64,000 nucleotides of DNA from Haloferax denitrificans ATCC 35960 (GCF_000337795.1 NZ_AOLP01000009.1:310001-374000); one strand, 5' to 3'. Shown: positions 17,945-26,202, counted from the first letter of the stretch. Translations and numbers: made by a program. Notes: generated by a model from the sequence alone, not told the origin.

Positions 17945-18076
17945 GGTGCCTGCTACGGCGACGTGGTATTTCAGCGATTCGCCTGCGACCGCTCAGATTC
18001 GATAGCGACCCGCACGCGGCTTCGTACCGTGTCTCCTCGTTCCCGGCCCCCGAGGGCCACCGACGGCCGGCCGCGC

Positions 18077-18466
18077 TCAGGCGTCGGCGTCGCCGGCGAG
18101 TTCGATGGCGTCGTCGCCGTTGGGGACCGCACAGAGGAACGACCCCTCCTCGTCGGACTCGTTTCGGTACCAGTGGACGACGCCGGCGGGAATCAAAAGC
18201 GAGTCGCCGGCTTCGACCTCGTACTCCTCGTCGCCGATGCCGACGACGTATCGCCCCGACAGGACGTACTGCTCGTGTTCGACCTCGTTTGTGTGTCTCG
18301 GCACCGACGCGCCCGAATCGAGGACGAACCGCCGGATGGCGAAGTTCGGCGCGCCGTCGGCCTCGGAGACGAGGACGCCCTTCGACATCCCGTCGGCCGC
18401 GCCGACCGCCTCGTACTCGATGTCCGCGCTCCGCTTGACCACCGGCTCCGGTCGGGAATCGCTCAT
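18077..18466 (-). CDS. Cupin-domain protein
   Basis: A 129-residue single-domain cupin. Motif 1 is SVPRHTNEVEHEQYVLSG (His, His, Glu-type ligands) and motif 2 is GDSLLIPAGVVHWYRN (final metal His). Such small cupins bind Fe, Mn or Zn and act as dioxygenases, isomerases or sensors; sequence alone does not say which. The ATG at 18466 is preferred to one 11 codons upstream, whose extension is basic and atypical. It diverges from the site-2 protease gene. Confidence 0.85.
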   Translation of the reverse strand: MSDSRPEPVVKRSADIEYEAVGAADGMSKGVLVSEADGAPNFAIRRFVLDSGASVPRHTNEVEHEQYVLSGRYVVGIGDEEYEVEAGDSLLIPAGVVHWYRNESDEEGSFLCAVPNGDDAIELAGDADA

Positions 18467-18553
18467 GTCTCCCCGTCGATTGCCCGCCCGCGTAAGCATT
18501 TCCCCGTCTCTCCGCCCTGACTACTTAAGGCCCCTCCGCGGCTACCTACGGGT

Positions 18554-19726
18554 ATGCGAGGAATCCGCATCGGTAGCGTCTTTGGCATCCCGATAAAGTT
18601 GGACCTCACGTTCCTCATCGTTCTCCCGCTTTTCGCGTGGCTCATCGGATCGGACGTGGCGAATCTCGCGGTCATCGTCAACGACCTCTTCGGCGCGAGC
18701 ATCGACGGCGCGGCCATCTCCGCGGGGTCGATGCAGTGGGTGCTCGGGAGCGCGGCCGCCATCGGCCTGTTCGCCGGCGTCCTACTCCACGAGTTCGGCC
18801 ACTCGCTCGTCGCCATGCGCTACGGCTACGAAATCGAGTCCATCACGCTCTGGCTCTTCGGCGGCGTCGCCCGGTTCAAGGAGATACCCGAGGACTGGAA
18901 ACAGGAGTTCACCATCGCCGTCGCCGGCCCGCTCGTCTCGGTCGCCATCGGCGTCGTCTCCTACGCCGGCTTCCTGTTGCTCCCCGCGTCGCAGGCCCCC
19001 GCGCAGTTCGTCCTCGGCTACCTCGCGCTGGTGAACGTCTCGCTCGCCGTGTTCAACATGCTCCCCGGCTTCCCGATGGACGGCGGGCGCGTCCTCCGGG
19101 CGCTCCTCGCGCGGAACCGCCCGCACGCGAAAGCGACGCAGATGGCCGCCGAGGTCGGCAAGGTGTTCGCGTTCCTGCTCGGCCTGTTCGGCCTCTTTTT
19201 CAACCTGTTTCTCGTCGCGCTCGCCTTCTTCATCTACATGGGCGCGTCCGGCGAGGCCCAACAGACCGTCCTCAAGGCGACGTTCCAAGACGTGGTCGTC
19301 CGCGACATCATGACCGGCCGCGAGAACCTCGACGTGGTCGACGAGAAGACCTCCGTCGCTGAACTCCTCGAACGCATGTTCGTCGAGCGCCACACGGGCT
19401 ACCCGGTCCTCAGAAACGGCGACCTCGTCGGCATGGTCACCCTCGACGACGCCCGCGGCGTCAAGGAGGTCGAGCGCGACGCCTTCCGCGTCGACGACAT
19501 CATGAGCGACGAACTGACGACCATCACCCCCGACGCCGACGCGATGGACGCCATCGCCCTCATGCAGGAGCGCGGCGTGGGCCGCCTCCCGGTCGTCGAC
19601 GAGGCGGGCGAACTCGTCGGCCTCGTCTCCCGGTCGGACCTCGTCACCGCCTTCAACATCATCCGCAGTCGCGGGTCGCTCGACGCCATGCCCCGCGCCG
19701 ACGCCAGTCTCGCACAACTCCGCTGA
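18554..19726 (+). CDS. Site-2-protease (M50) membrane metalloprotease with two CBS domains
   Basis: A 390-residue intramembrane protease. The zinc site is HEFGH in LLHEFGHSLVAMRYG and the third ligand is in NMLPGFPMDGGRVLRALL, the classic NxxPxxPxDGG motif. About six membrane helices occupy residues 15-240. Two CBS domains follow, beginning at DIMTGRENLDVV and DIMSDELTTITPDA, and probably bind adenine nucleotides to regulate cleavage. Substrates are usually membrane-anchored factors; none is obvious here. It is a single gene transcribed away from the cupin. Confidence 0.92.
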   Translation: MRGIRIGSVFGIPIKLDLTFLIVLPLFAWLIGSDVANLAVIVNDLFGASIDGAAISAGSMQWVLGSAAAIGLFAGVLLHEFGHSLVAMRYGYEIESITLWLFGGVARFKEIPEDWKQEFTIAVAGPLVSVAIGVVSYAGFLLLPASQAPAQFVLGYLALVNVSLAVFNMLPGFPMDGGRVLRALLARNRPHAKATQMAAEVGKVFAFLLGLFGLFFNLFLVALAFFIYMGASGEAQQTVLKATFQDVVVRDIMTGRENLDVVDEKTSVAELLERMFVERHTGYPVLRNGDLVGMVTLDDARGVKEVERDAFRVDDIMSDELTTITPDADAMDAIALMQERGVGRLPVVDEAGELVGLVSRSDLVTAFNIIRSRGSLDAMPRADASLAQLR

Positions 19727-19750
19727 CCAGCCAACCACCCGCTGGCTCGA

Positions 19751-20572
19751 TTACTCGTCGCGGCCGCCAAGCCGTCCGTCGTCGTGGTCGGTTCTATCCC
19801 GTTTCTCGCCGTCCGTCTCCGCTTCGCGCGCCGCCATCACGGCCGCCTCGCTCTCGTAGAGGTCGACCGTCGCGTTCGACCGGAACCACGCCATCGCCTC
19901 GTCGAGCGCCGCCGGGTCGCCGCCGGTGAGTTTGATTCGCGTCGGCCCGCCGCTGTTGGGATAGCTCCCGACGCCGACGCCGAAGCGCTCGGCGACGACG
20001 CCGAGTTCGCGGGCGACGGCTCCCTCCGGCGCGTCGGCGTACACCACCCGCGACCGAACGTCGCCGGCGAACCGCTCGGCGACGGACTCGAACATCGGCT
20101 TCATCTCCGTGGGGATGCCCGGCAAGACGTAGACGTTCCCCGCCCGACAGCCGGGTGCGAGGCCCTCTTCGTTCGGAAGCACCTCGGCGTCGGCGGGCAT
20201 CGAGGCATACCACTCGGGTTCGAGGTCGAAGTCGATGTCGGGCCGGCGTTCGAGAATCGCCGCGATGGTCGATTCGACCTGCCTTTCGGCCTCCTCGTTG
20301 ACGACGAACGCCCGGTCGAGCCCGGCGGCGACGGCCTCCATCGTGATGTCGTCCGGCGTCCCGCCGAGGCCGCCGGTGACGAGGACCGCGTCGAAGGCGG
20401 CCGCCCAGTCGGCGACCGTCTCGGCGATGACCCCGTGGTCGTCGGGGACCGTCTGAATCCGCGCGACCGTCGCCCCGCCCTCGGTGAGCCGCCGAGCTAA
20501 CCACGTCGCGTTCGTGTTCTCGATGTCCCCCGCGAGCAGTTCGTTGCCGACGGTGAGGATGGCGGCCTGCAT
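19751..20572 (-). CDS. CinA/MoaB-fold molybdopterin-binding domain protein
   Basis: This 273-residue protein has the MoCF/CinA N-terminal domain: start MQAAILTVGNELLAGDIENTNATWLARRL, the VLVTGGLGGTPDDITMEA loop, then NVYVLPGIPTEMKPMFES, all hallmarks of the CinA family. It lacks the C-terminal nicotinamide-nucleotide amidohydrolase domain, so it is the short CinA-like form whose proposed activity is ADP-ribose pyrophosphatase or no known activity. The C-terminal 20 residues are charged and disordered. Its gene is convergent with the M50 protease. Confidence 0.88.
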   Translation of the reverse strand: MQAAILTVGNELLAGDIENTNATWLARRLTEGGATVARIQTVPDDHGVIAETVADWAAAFDAVLVTGGLGGTPDDITMEAVAAGLDRAFVVNEEAERQVESTIAAILERRPDIDFDLEPEWYASMPADAEVLPNEEGLAPGCRAGNVYVLPGIPTEMKPMFESVAERFAGDVRSRVVYADAPEGAVARELGVVAERFGVGVGSYPNSGGPTRIKLTGGDPAALDEAMAWFRSNATVDLYESEAAVMAAREAETDGEKRDRTDHDDGRLGGRDE

Positions 20573-20747
20573 GACTGGGCCGTATGACGCCCGGAAGAAA
20601 GACCTGCCCGTTTCCGGCGTTCCCTTCGGGTTGTCGGCGACGACGGTCGTCTCGACGTTTCCGGACGAACCGCTTCGCTCCCGGCGGTTCGAGCACCGGC
20701 TCGCGGAAAAGCGGGGTGAACCGACGACGACTCTGCGGAGCGACCGG

Positions 20748-20867
20748 TCAGCCCGTCGGTACCGTGGGGCCGACGGGGTCTTCGTTGTCCTCCGGGTCGC
20801 CGCGGTTGAGTATCGCGTCGCGGATGCGGTCGAACACCGAGTTGTCCGCGCGGAGTTGGGTTCTCAT
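20748..20867 (-). CDS. Possible 39-aa small protein
   Basis: A short frame beginning MRTQLRADNSVFDRIRDAIL and ending in a Pro/Asp-rich acidic tail; the first half can form an amphipathic helix and its composition is haloarchaeal. A small palindrome (AGTGTG/CACACT, 20883-20897) sits 16 nt upstream and could be an operator. It lies in the gap between the CinA-like gene and the tRNA-His repeat unit. No family recognised; conservation in relatives would decide whether it is real. Confidence 0.4.
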   Translation of the reverse strand: MRTQLRADNSVFDRIRDAILNRGDPEDNEDPVGPTVPTG

Positions 20868-20966
20868 CCCACGATGAATGTTAGTGTGTGACACACTTGG
20901 GTCTGGTGGGCGATGCGCGGTGCTCCTCTCTCGATTGCGGCGCTCACCGGTCGAAATGTAAAGAAG

Positions 20967-21109
20967 AGGTCCAGGTGCGAGAATTGAACCTCACTCGCAA
21001 CAAGTTGCTCGCCGATTCAATTCTCTCGGTTCGACTTCGCACATTCTCGTGAGTTCTCGCGGTGCTCGCTGACGCGAGCACACGCTCGAAAGAGTGAGAA
21101 TGTGAAGAA
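20967..21109 (-). repeat. tRNA-His 3'-end repeat unit with two large hairpins (about 142 bp)
   Basis: From 20968 the sequence repeats the tRNA-His 3' end (GGTCCAGGTGCGAGAATTGAACC) 142 bp before the true end at 21110. The copy is followed by an inverted partner (TTCAATTCTC) enclosing a GCAAC/GTTGC stem. A second hairpin has outer arms CACATTCTC/GAGAATGTG and a perfect inner stem GTGCTCGC/GCGAGCAC. Layout and length match the unit next to tRNA-Pro although the arm sequences differ, each matching its own tRNA. Confidence 0.65.
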
Positions 21110-21184
21110 GGTCCAGGTGCGAGAATTGAACCCGCGTCTCAGCCTCCACAAGGCTGAAGGATAGTCCACTACCCCAACCCGGAC
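21110..21184 (-). tRNA. tRNA-His (anticodon GUG)
   Basis: Minus-strand cloverleaf with acceptor GUCCGGG/CCUGGAC, discriminator C typical of tRNA-His, anticodon stem CAGCC/GGCUG enclosing loop UUGUGGA (anticodon GUG), and T-arm GGUUCAAUUCU. The base before G1 is T, so the G-1 identity element is not encoded and would have to be added after transcription. A TATA-like TATTTTAG box lies upstream near 21215-21222. No intron and no encoded CCA. Confidence 0.95.
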
Positions 21185-21332
21185 ACGTTGCAACCCTTCC
21201 TAATCCGCTACGACTAAAATACGTTACGCTACGGTCCCGGAATGACAGTACGTAACAGAGGTCGCCCCCACCGACCGCCCGCGCCGGCGAGCGGGACGCT
21301 TTTGCCGCGGTGGCTCGAAGTCGCGGGTAGCA

Positions 21333-21794
21333 GTGGCTATCACGGACAAGATCTATCTCAAAAACCACCGCCAGATCGTCTCGCAACTGGATACGAACAT
21401 CCCCAAGCGTGTCTTCAGCGGTGCGACCCTCGAAATCCTCTACTCCGGCGAGGGGCTCGCCAAGGTTGACGACGCCACCCGCGACCGCCTGCTCGACTTC
21501 GCGCAGGACTTCCTCGACTGCGAGAACTCAGACGACATCTACACCGGCTACCCCGAACGCCAGTTCATCGAGTACCTGCTCGAACTCCGCGCGCAGGGGC
21601 TCGGCCCCGACGCCATCGTGGACGTGATGAGCGACGACTACATGGTGTACGCCTACCCCGGCGACGTGCTCTCGTTTCTCGACGACTCGGTCCGGACGCT
21701 CGAATCCGTCGAGGCGCTCGCGGACGTGGAAGGCGACCGGGAGATGCAGGACGAGGCGCGGCGGGCGAAGCAGGACCTCGTCGGTCCTCGCTGA
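21333..21794 (+). CDS. Conserved haloarchaeal hypothetical protein (153 aa)
   Basis: A 153-residue acidic soluble protein starting at a GTG (MAITDKIYLKNHRQIVSQLDTNIPKRVFSG). It appears alpha-helical, with one Cys, and no catalytic motif I recognise. The sequence FIEYLLELRAQGLGPDAIVDVMSDDYMVY suggests a helical repeat or HTH-like fold. It sits alone between tRNA-His and the convergent RHH gene. GTG is used because no ATG lies in frame nearby and the N-terminus looks complete. Confidence 0.7.
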   Translation: MAITDKIYLKNHRQIVSQLDTNIPKRVFSGATLEILYSGEGLAKVDDATRDRLLDFAQDFLDCENSDDIYTGYPERQFIEYLLELRAQGLGPDAIVDVMSDDYMVYAYPGDVLSFLDDSVRTLESVEALADVEGDREMQDEARRAKQDLVGPR

Positions 21795-21838
21795 ATGAAT
21801 CGGGAAGAGAGAACGCCGCAGACAGACGGGAGAGACGC

Positions 21839-22252
21839 TTAGCCGAGGCGGAACGACGGCTCGTCGCCGGTATCGAGGTCCTCCAGTTGGATGACCTCCT
21901 CGACGTCGTCGTGGTCGGTTTCGACCTGCTCGCGCAGGTAGTTCACGTAGCCCTTGTGCTCTTCGAGCTGTTCGCGGAGGTGTTCGGCCTCCAGTTCGAG
22001 GCGCTCGTGCTCGCGGATGAAGCTCTTGGGGACCTCCACGGTCGGCGGGAACGACTCGTCTTCGCCCTCGCGCAGTTTTTCGAGTTCGTGTTTGGGGACG
22101 ACCTGCACCTGACCGTCGTGGGCAACTAACGTGTCCACGTAGTCGCGGAAGACGGCGGACAGGGAGATGTCCCGCTCCTCGGCGATCTCCCGAAGGGTCT
22201 CGAACGCGTCTTCGTTGACGCGAAACGAGATGGTCTTGTTCTTGTTGCCCAT
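21839..22252 (-). CDS. Ribbon-helix-helix DNA-binding protein with coiled coil
   Basis: A 137-residue protein whose first 45 residues match the RHH (CopG/MetJ) fold: the strand KTISFRVNEDAFETL followed by two helices around AEERDISLSAVFRDYVDTLV. The rest is a predicted coiled coil (about 75-115, EHERLELEAEHLREQLEEHKG) that would give dimer or tetramer contacts. It follows rpap3 on the same strand after 183 bp, so it could be an independent regulator or the last gene of the rpa3 operon. Confidence 0.85.
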   Translation of the reverse strand: MGNKNKTISFRVNEDAFETLREIAEERDISLSAVFRDYVDTLVAHDGQVQVVPKHELEKLREGEDESFPPTVEVPKSFIREHERLELEAEHLREQLEEHKGYVNYLREQVETDHDDVEEVIQLEDLDTGDEPSFRLG

Positions 22253-22435
22253 GATATCTCTCGGTCCGTGGTGAGGCCACTTAATGGTTCGTCAGACGAG
22301 GGGTCTCGGGCGTCGTAATTCGTCGCAAAAAGGGGCGTGTGACGGTGGAAATCGGCCGTCAGTCGGTGTTCGAGGGCGTTCGCCGGCCGGTGTGCGTCCC
22401 GCTGACGCGCCGGGTCGCCGACGAGACGCGTCTGC

Positions 22436-23026
22436 TTACGCGCTCAGTTCGTCGGCCTGTTCGAGGCTTTCGAGCGCGGCGATGGCGGCGCGTTTGTACT
22501 CCTCGGGGTCGAGGTCGTAGTGCTCGCGGGCCATCCGCGCGTACTCGTCGCCCTCGTCGTCGAACGCCGCGATGCGGTCGAGCGTCTTGTCGGCGGTCTC
22601 CGTCACCCAGCGGTCGCGCGTGGCCGCGTCGACCTCGGTGATGGACTCGGGGCGGACGGAGACGTTGATACTGCCGTCGTCGGTCTCGTAGGTCCGCGGC
22701 TTGCCGACGACCGCGACGTAGGCGGGCGCGTCGAGGTCGCGGAGCGCGCTGGCGGCCTCGGGCTGGTACTGGCCGGCGTAGACGAAGAACGTCCCCGTCG
22801 GGTCGACGATGCGACCGCGCCAGTACTCGTTGTCCTCGCCGACGTCTTCCTTCTCGGTCAGCGTGCCGACGAGGAAGACGCGGTTGGCGCTTTCGCCGGT
22901 CGGGAGCAACAGATAGACGGGCGCGCGCTCGTCGTCTGACTCTTTGAACGTGTAACCGGCGTCGTTGAACTCCTGTGCGAAGACGCGCCGGGCGACCTCT
23001 CGGGTGGGGATTTCGTTGGAACTCAT
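22436..23026 (-). CDS. rpap3: RPA3-associated protein (COG3390 type)
   Basis: A 196-residue protein with an OB-fold-like core (VFLVGTLTEKEDVGEDNEYWRGRIVDPTGTFFVYAGQY) and a helical C-terminus. Partners of this kind co-purify with RPA3 in Haloferax and are needed for its function in DNA repair. The start codon directly follows the rpa3 stop (TAAATG), which indicates tight translational coupling and stoichiometric production with RPA3. Confidence 0.9.
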   Translation of the reverse strand: MSSNEIPTREVARRVFAQEFNDAGYTFKESDDERAPVYLLLPTGESANRVFLVGTLTEKEDVGEDNEYWRGRIVDPTGTFFVYAGQYQPEAASALRDLDAPAYVAVVGKPRTYETDDGSINVSVRPESITEVDAATRDRWVTETADKTLDRIAAFDDEGDEYARMAREHYDLDPEEYKRAAIAALESLEQADELSA

Positions 23027-23962
23027 TTACATCGACCTCGCTTTGATGAGCAGTTCTTCTGCGTCCGCCGGCTCGCTCAGCCGCTCGACTTCGTTGGCGA
23101 GCACGTACCGACCCAGCGTCGGGCCGGTGACGCGGTAGTAGAACCCCACGAGGTCACCGCGCATCTCCTCTTCGACGATGGTGGTGTCGAGGGCGTCCAT
23201 GGCCATCTGCTTCGCCTCGTCCAGTTCGATACCGGTCAGCTCCTCGGTCATCTCCCGGTTGAAGATGACCTCGTGGACCTCCTCGCCGTCGTCGACGACG
23301 GCCTTGATGCGGAGGTCGAACTCGCCTTCGACGCTGCCGTGTTCGGAACAGCGCCCGTTCTGGAGGACGCGCGTACAGCCCTCCTCGGGACAGCGCTTGA
23401 TGAGGCCGCTTCCGGACTGGATGTCCACGAGCGCGCCCTCGACGCTGGTCGAGTCGTCGCCGACTTCGATTTCCTCGTCGAGTTCGGTGATGCTCGTCGT
23501 CCGGTTGAGCTTCACGGAGAAGTTGCCCTGGTACTCGTCTGTGACGACGTTGCCGAGCGCGTACGACTTCCCCTCTTCGAGTTCGGGGAGTTCGGACGTG
23601 GTGAAGGCGATGAACTTCATCCGCCCGGAGTCGTCGCCGAGCAGGCCGACCTGCGCGACGGACTCGCTCCGGGGTTCCCAGAGTTCGACGACCTTCGCGC
23701 GCACGTCGACCCACTTTTCGTCTTCGTCGATGTCGTTGAGCAGGGTCTGTTCGTTCCCGCCGGCGCCGCCGGCGAGCTCGTCGCGCTCGATACCGGCCTC
23801 GTCGAGGTAACTGTTGACGACGCTCCGCCGCGCTTCGTCGACGGGGACTCGGTACTCGCTGACGAGGCTCTCTAATCGTTCTTCGACTTCGTCCGCGGAC
23901 ACGTCTAGGTGGTCCGAGAACTGGTCGGCTATCTCAGCCGCGTGGGTTCGCAAATCAGTCAT
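23027..23962 (-). CDS. rpa3: Replication protein A-type single-strand DNA-binding protein RPA3
   Basis: This 311-residue protein has two OB-fold modules (about 70-150 and 160-240) and a C-terminal zinc finger with CPEEGC and NGRCSEHG, which is the haloarchaeal RPA organisation. It binds ssDNA in replication and repair. An SD-like GAGGT stretch lies 5 nt before its ATG, inside a 15-codon upstream ORF whose stop overlaps the start region. Co-operonic with rpap3; the AT-rich promoter at 24022-24033 drives both. Confidence 0.93.
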   Translation of the reverse strand: MTDLRTHAAEIADQFSDHLDVSADEVEERLESLVSEYRVPVDEARRSVVNSYLDEAGIERDELAGGAGGNEQTLLNDIDEDEKWVDVRAKVVELWEPRSESVAQVGLLGDDSGRMKFIAFTTSELPELEEGKSYALGNVVTDEYQGNFSVKLNRTTSITELDEEIEVGDDSTSVEGALVDIQSGSGLIKRCPEEGCTRVLQNGRCSEHGSVEGEFDLRIKAVVDDGEEVHEVIFNREMTEELTGIELDEAKQMAMDALDTTIVEEEMRGDLVGFYYRVTGPTLGRYVLANEVERLSEPADAEELLIKARSM

Positions 23963-24002
23963 GGTCTACCTCGCCTCCACCTTGGTTTCCATTGGGAGGC
24001 AT
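23955..24002 (-). CDS. Leaderless 15-codon upstream ORF (uORF) of rpa3
   Basis: The frame MPPNGNQGGGEVDHD starts about 25 nt below the centre of the rpa3 TATA box, so its ATG would be the 5' end of a leaderless transcript. Its stop (23955-23957) lies just past the rpa3 ATG (23960-23962) in a different frame, and the rpa3 SD sequence is inside it. This layout suggests a leader peptide controlling re-initiation at rpa3. Its translation is inferred. Confidence 0.5.
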   Translation of the reverse strand: MPPNGNQGGGEVDHD

Positions 24003-24021
24003 ATCGAGGTTGGACGCGTAC

Positions 24022-24033
24022 TCATATAAAAAG
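24022..24033 (-). promoter_or_regulatory. rpa3-rpap3 promoter (TATA box)
   Basis: On the minus strand the box is TTTTTATATGAG, one of the strongest TATA matches in the window. The predicted start of transcription, near 24000-24002, coincides with the ATG of the upstream ORF rather than with rpa3 itself. Confidence 0.65.
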
Positions 24034-24132
24034 TTGCAAACGGCGCGGTGAAAGTGAACGTCGGCTCCGAGAGCGCGCCAGAACCGTCGCACCGAGCGAG
24101 GAATTGATAGCCACGGAGACGCATTCGACACC

Positions 24133-24414
24133 ATGGACGACCGCCTCGAAAGCATCATTCGCAGTGCCGCTCGAAACGCCGGCAAGCGCTACGAGGAGGT
24201 CAAACGCGCCTATCGAGACGGCCGCGACTCGTCGCCGGCGCACTCGCTTCCGCGGGACGGCGAGGGCCGCGCGAAAATCGTCTGTCGCCGCCACGCCGAG
24301 CGCCGCGCCGTCGCCGTCGACGGGAGGGGCCGCCCCGCCTGCTTCGACGCCGACCACCCCGACTGTCGGGGCTGTGTCGAGGACATCCGCGAGGGGATAG
24401 TCGAGACGTGGTAG
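24133..24414 (+). CDS. Conserved haloarchaeal protein with a His/Cys cluster (93 aa)
   Basis: A 93-residue basic-start protein (MDDRLESIIRSAARNAGKRYEEVKRAYRDG) with a C-terminal metal-binding-like set: VCRRHAERR, ACFDADHPDCRGC. The Cys and His residues could ligate zinc. It is divergent from rpa3. I know of related haloarchaeal proteins but no function. Confidence 0.7.
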   Translation: MDDRLESIIRSAARNAGKRYEEVKRAYRDGRDSSPAHSLPRDGEGRAKIVCRRHAERRAVAVDGRGRPACFDADHPDCRGCVEDIREGIVETW

Positions 24415-24493
24415 GCGAGATGGTCGGCGACGTGGTCGGAGCGGTGGGGTGACGACGTGGTACGGTTTTGAGGCTGTAGCGCCACCGGTCCGT

Positions 24494-25498
24494 ATGGACC
24501 GACCACTCGTCGCGCTCGTCCTCGCCGGCGGCACCGGAACCCGCCTGTACCCCGCGAGCCGGAGCGACCGGCCCAAGCAGTTTCTCCCGCTCGGCGGCGA
24601 CCGCTCCCTCCTCGCCGAGACCGTCGCCCGCGCCGGTTTCGCCGACCACGTCGTCGTCTCGACGCGCCCCGCGTTCGCCGACGACATCGCCGACCACGCG
24701 CCCGACGCCGAGGTCGTGGTCGAACCCGCGGCCAAGGACACCGGCCCGGCGCTCGTCTACGCGACCCACCGCATCGCCGAGCTGTACGACGACCCGGTCG
24801 TCGTCGTCCTCCCGAGCGACCACCACGTCGGCGACGGCTTCGCCGAGGCGATGGCCCGCGGCGCGCGCGTCGCCGCCGACACCGATTCCCTCGTCGCCTT
24901 CGGCGTCGAACCCACTCGCCCGGACGACGGCTACGGCTACATCGAACCCGGCGCGGACCGCGGCGACTACCGCGACCTCGCCGCGTTCCACGAGAAGCCC
25001 GACGCCGAGACGGCCGCCCGCTACGTCGACGAGGGCTACCTCTGGAACGCCGGGATGTTCGCGTGGACGCCCGAGGCGCTGTTTTCCGCCGCGCGCGACT
25101 CGCCGCTTTTTCCCCTCATCGACGCCCTCGACGACGGCGAAACGGACGCCGGTTTCGCGGCGGTCGAGGCCGTCAGCATCGACTACGCGGTGATGGAGCG
25201 CGCCGCCGACGCGGCGGTCGTCCCGGTCCACTTCGAGTGGGATGACCTCGGCTCGTGGGACGCCCTCGAACGAATCATCGACGGCGACGAAGACGGCAAC
25301 GTCGCGCTCGGCGACGACCCGGTGTTCGTCGACGCCGCGGACAACGTCGTCGCCACCGACGGCGCGAGCGTCTCGCTCGTCGGCGTCTCCGACCTCGCGG
25401 TCGTCGCGTGGGACGACCGTGTGCTCGTCGTCCCGAAAGAAAAGGCACAGCAGGTCCGCGAGGTCGTCTCGCGGCTGAAGCGGAAAGAGATGTTCTGA
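24494..25498 (+). CDS. Mannose-1-phosphate guanylyltransferase
   Basis: A 334-residue nucleotidyltransferase making GDP-mannose from mannose-1-phosphate and GTP, the donor for N-glycosylation and other glycans. It has the signature ALVLAGGTGTRLYPASRSDRPKQFLPL, then VVVLPSDHHVGDGFAEAM, GYGYIEPG, FHEKPDAETA, and LWNAGMFAWTPE, followed by SIDYAVMERA and WDDLGSWDAL. It lacks the isomerase domain of bifunctional enzymes. The ATG at 24494 starts the family core; upstream codons are untypical. Confidence 0.93.
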   Translation: MDRPLVALVLAGGTGTRLYPASRSDRPKQFLPLGGDRSLLAETVARAGFADHVVVSTRPAFADDIADHAPDAEVVVEPAAKDTGPALVYATHRIAELYDDPVVVVLPSDHHVGDGFAEAMARGARVAADTDSLVAFGVEPTRPDDGYGYIEPGADRGDYRDLAAFHEKPDAETAARYVDEGYLWNAGMFAWTPEALFSAARDSPLFPLIDALDDGETDAGFAAVEAVSIDYAVMERAADAAVVPVHFEWDDLGSWDALERIIDGDEDGNVALGDDPVFVDAADNVVATDGASVSLVGVSDLAVVAWDDRVLVVPKEKAQQVREVVSRLKRKEMF

Positions 25499-25539
25499 CC
25501 GAACGGTTCTTCTCCGCGTAGTTAAGCTGGACTGACAGG

Positions 25540-26187
25540 ATGGGCGACCGTTACCTTCCGAACCGACGTCAGCGCGTCGAACAGTTACTGACGCAGTACG
25601 AGTGCCTCCAGAGCGAAAAACAGGACCTCATCGACCAACAGAGCAGGCGGATTCAGGGGCTGATGGCTGCCATCGCCGCCGTCATCGGCTACGCGCTCTA
25701 CGCCGGCCACCTCGTGTATCTCGGGATGGTCCCGATTCTCATCGGTCTCGTGTTCGTCGAGGTGATTCTCACTCACAACCAGATGCTCTTCGTGGCGAAG
25801 CACCTCGCGGTCATCGAGGCGGCGCTCGCGGGGTCGTCGGACTCCCCGTTCAGACACGAACGCGTCCGCGGCGGCGTCTTCGGCGACGAGCGTGGGAGGG
25901 GAGGGCGGCTGTCGCTGGCCGACGTTCCGCACCTGTTTCAGCTCGCGCTCGGCGTCGTGGCCTACGGCTGTTTCGCCGTGATTTCGACGCGCCCCGTCGC
26001 GTGGGAACGCTACGGGGGCAACGTCCCGTCGGTCGCCGGTATCGACCTCAACGCCGGCCTCGTCGGCGCGGCGCTTCTCGTGTACTTCGCCGGCCTGCTC
26101 CTCGTGGGACTCTCGCACCTCGCGCTCAGGTCGCGGGTCCACGGGGACGTGGCGGCGTCGGTGTCGCCCTCAAAAATTGCGCCGTGA
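25540..26187 (+). CDS. Hypothetical membrane protein with N-terminal coiled coil (215 aa)
   Basis: A 215-residue protein. The first 40 residues look like a coiled coil (RQRVEQLLTQYECLQSEKQDLIDQQ). Two hydrophobic hairpins follow: residues 41-80 (AAIAAVIGYALYAGHLVYLGMVPILIGLVFVEVIL) and near 125-195 (FQLALGVVAYGCFAVIS, GLVGAALLVYFAGLLLVGL). It probably has four membrane helices with a cytoplasmic loop. It is convergent with the SDR gene. No known family. Confidence 0.65.
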   Translation: MGDRYLPNRRQRVEQLLTQYECLQSEKQDLIDQQSRRIQGLMAAIAAVIGYALYAGHLVYLGMVPILIGLVFVEVILTHNQMLFVAKHLAVIEAALAGSSDSPFRHERVRGGVFGDERGRGGRLSLADVPHLFQLALGVVAYGCFAVISTRPVAWERYGGNVPSVAGIDLNAGLVGAALLVYFAGLLLVGLSHLALRSRVHGDVAASVSPSKIAP

Positions 26188-26202
26188 CCGGCGGGGCGCG
26201 GC

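Noticed and set aside
16073..18520. An 815-residue plus-strand frame antisense to the helicase and cupin
   Set aside because: Both genes on the minus strand have complete family motifs; this frame is composition-driven.
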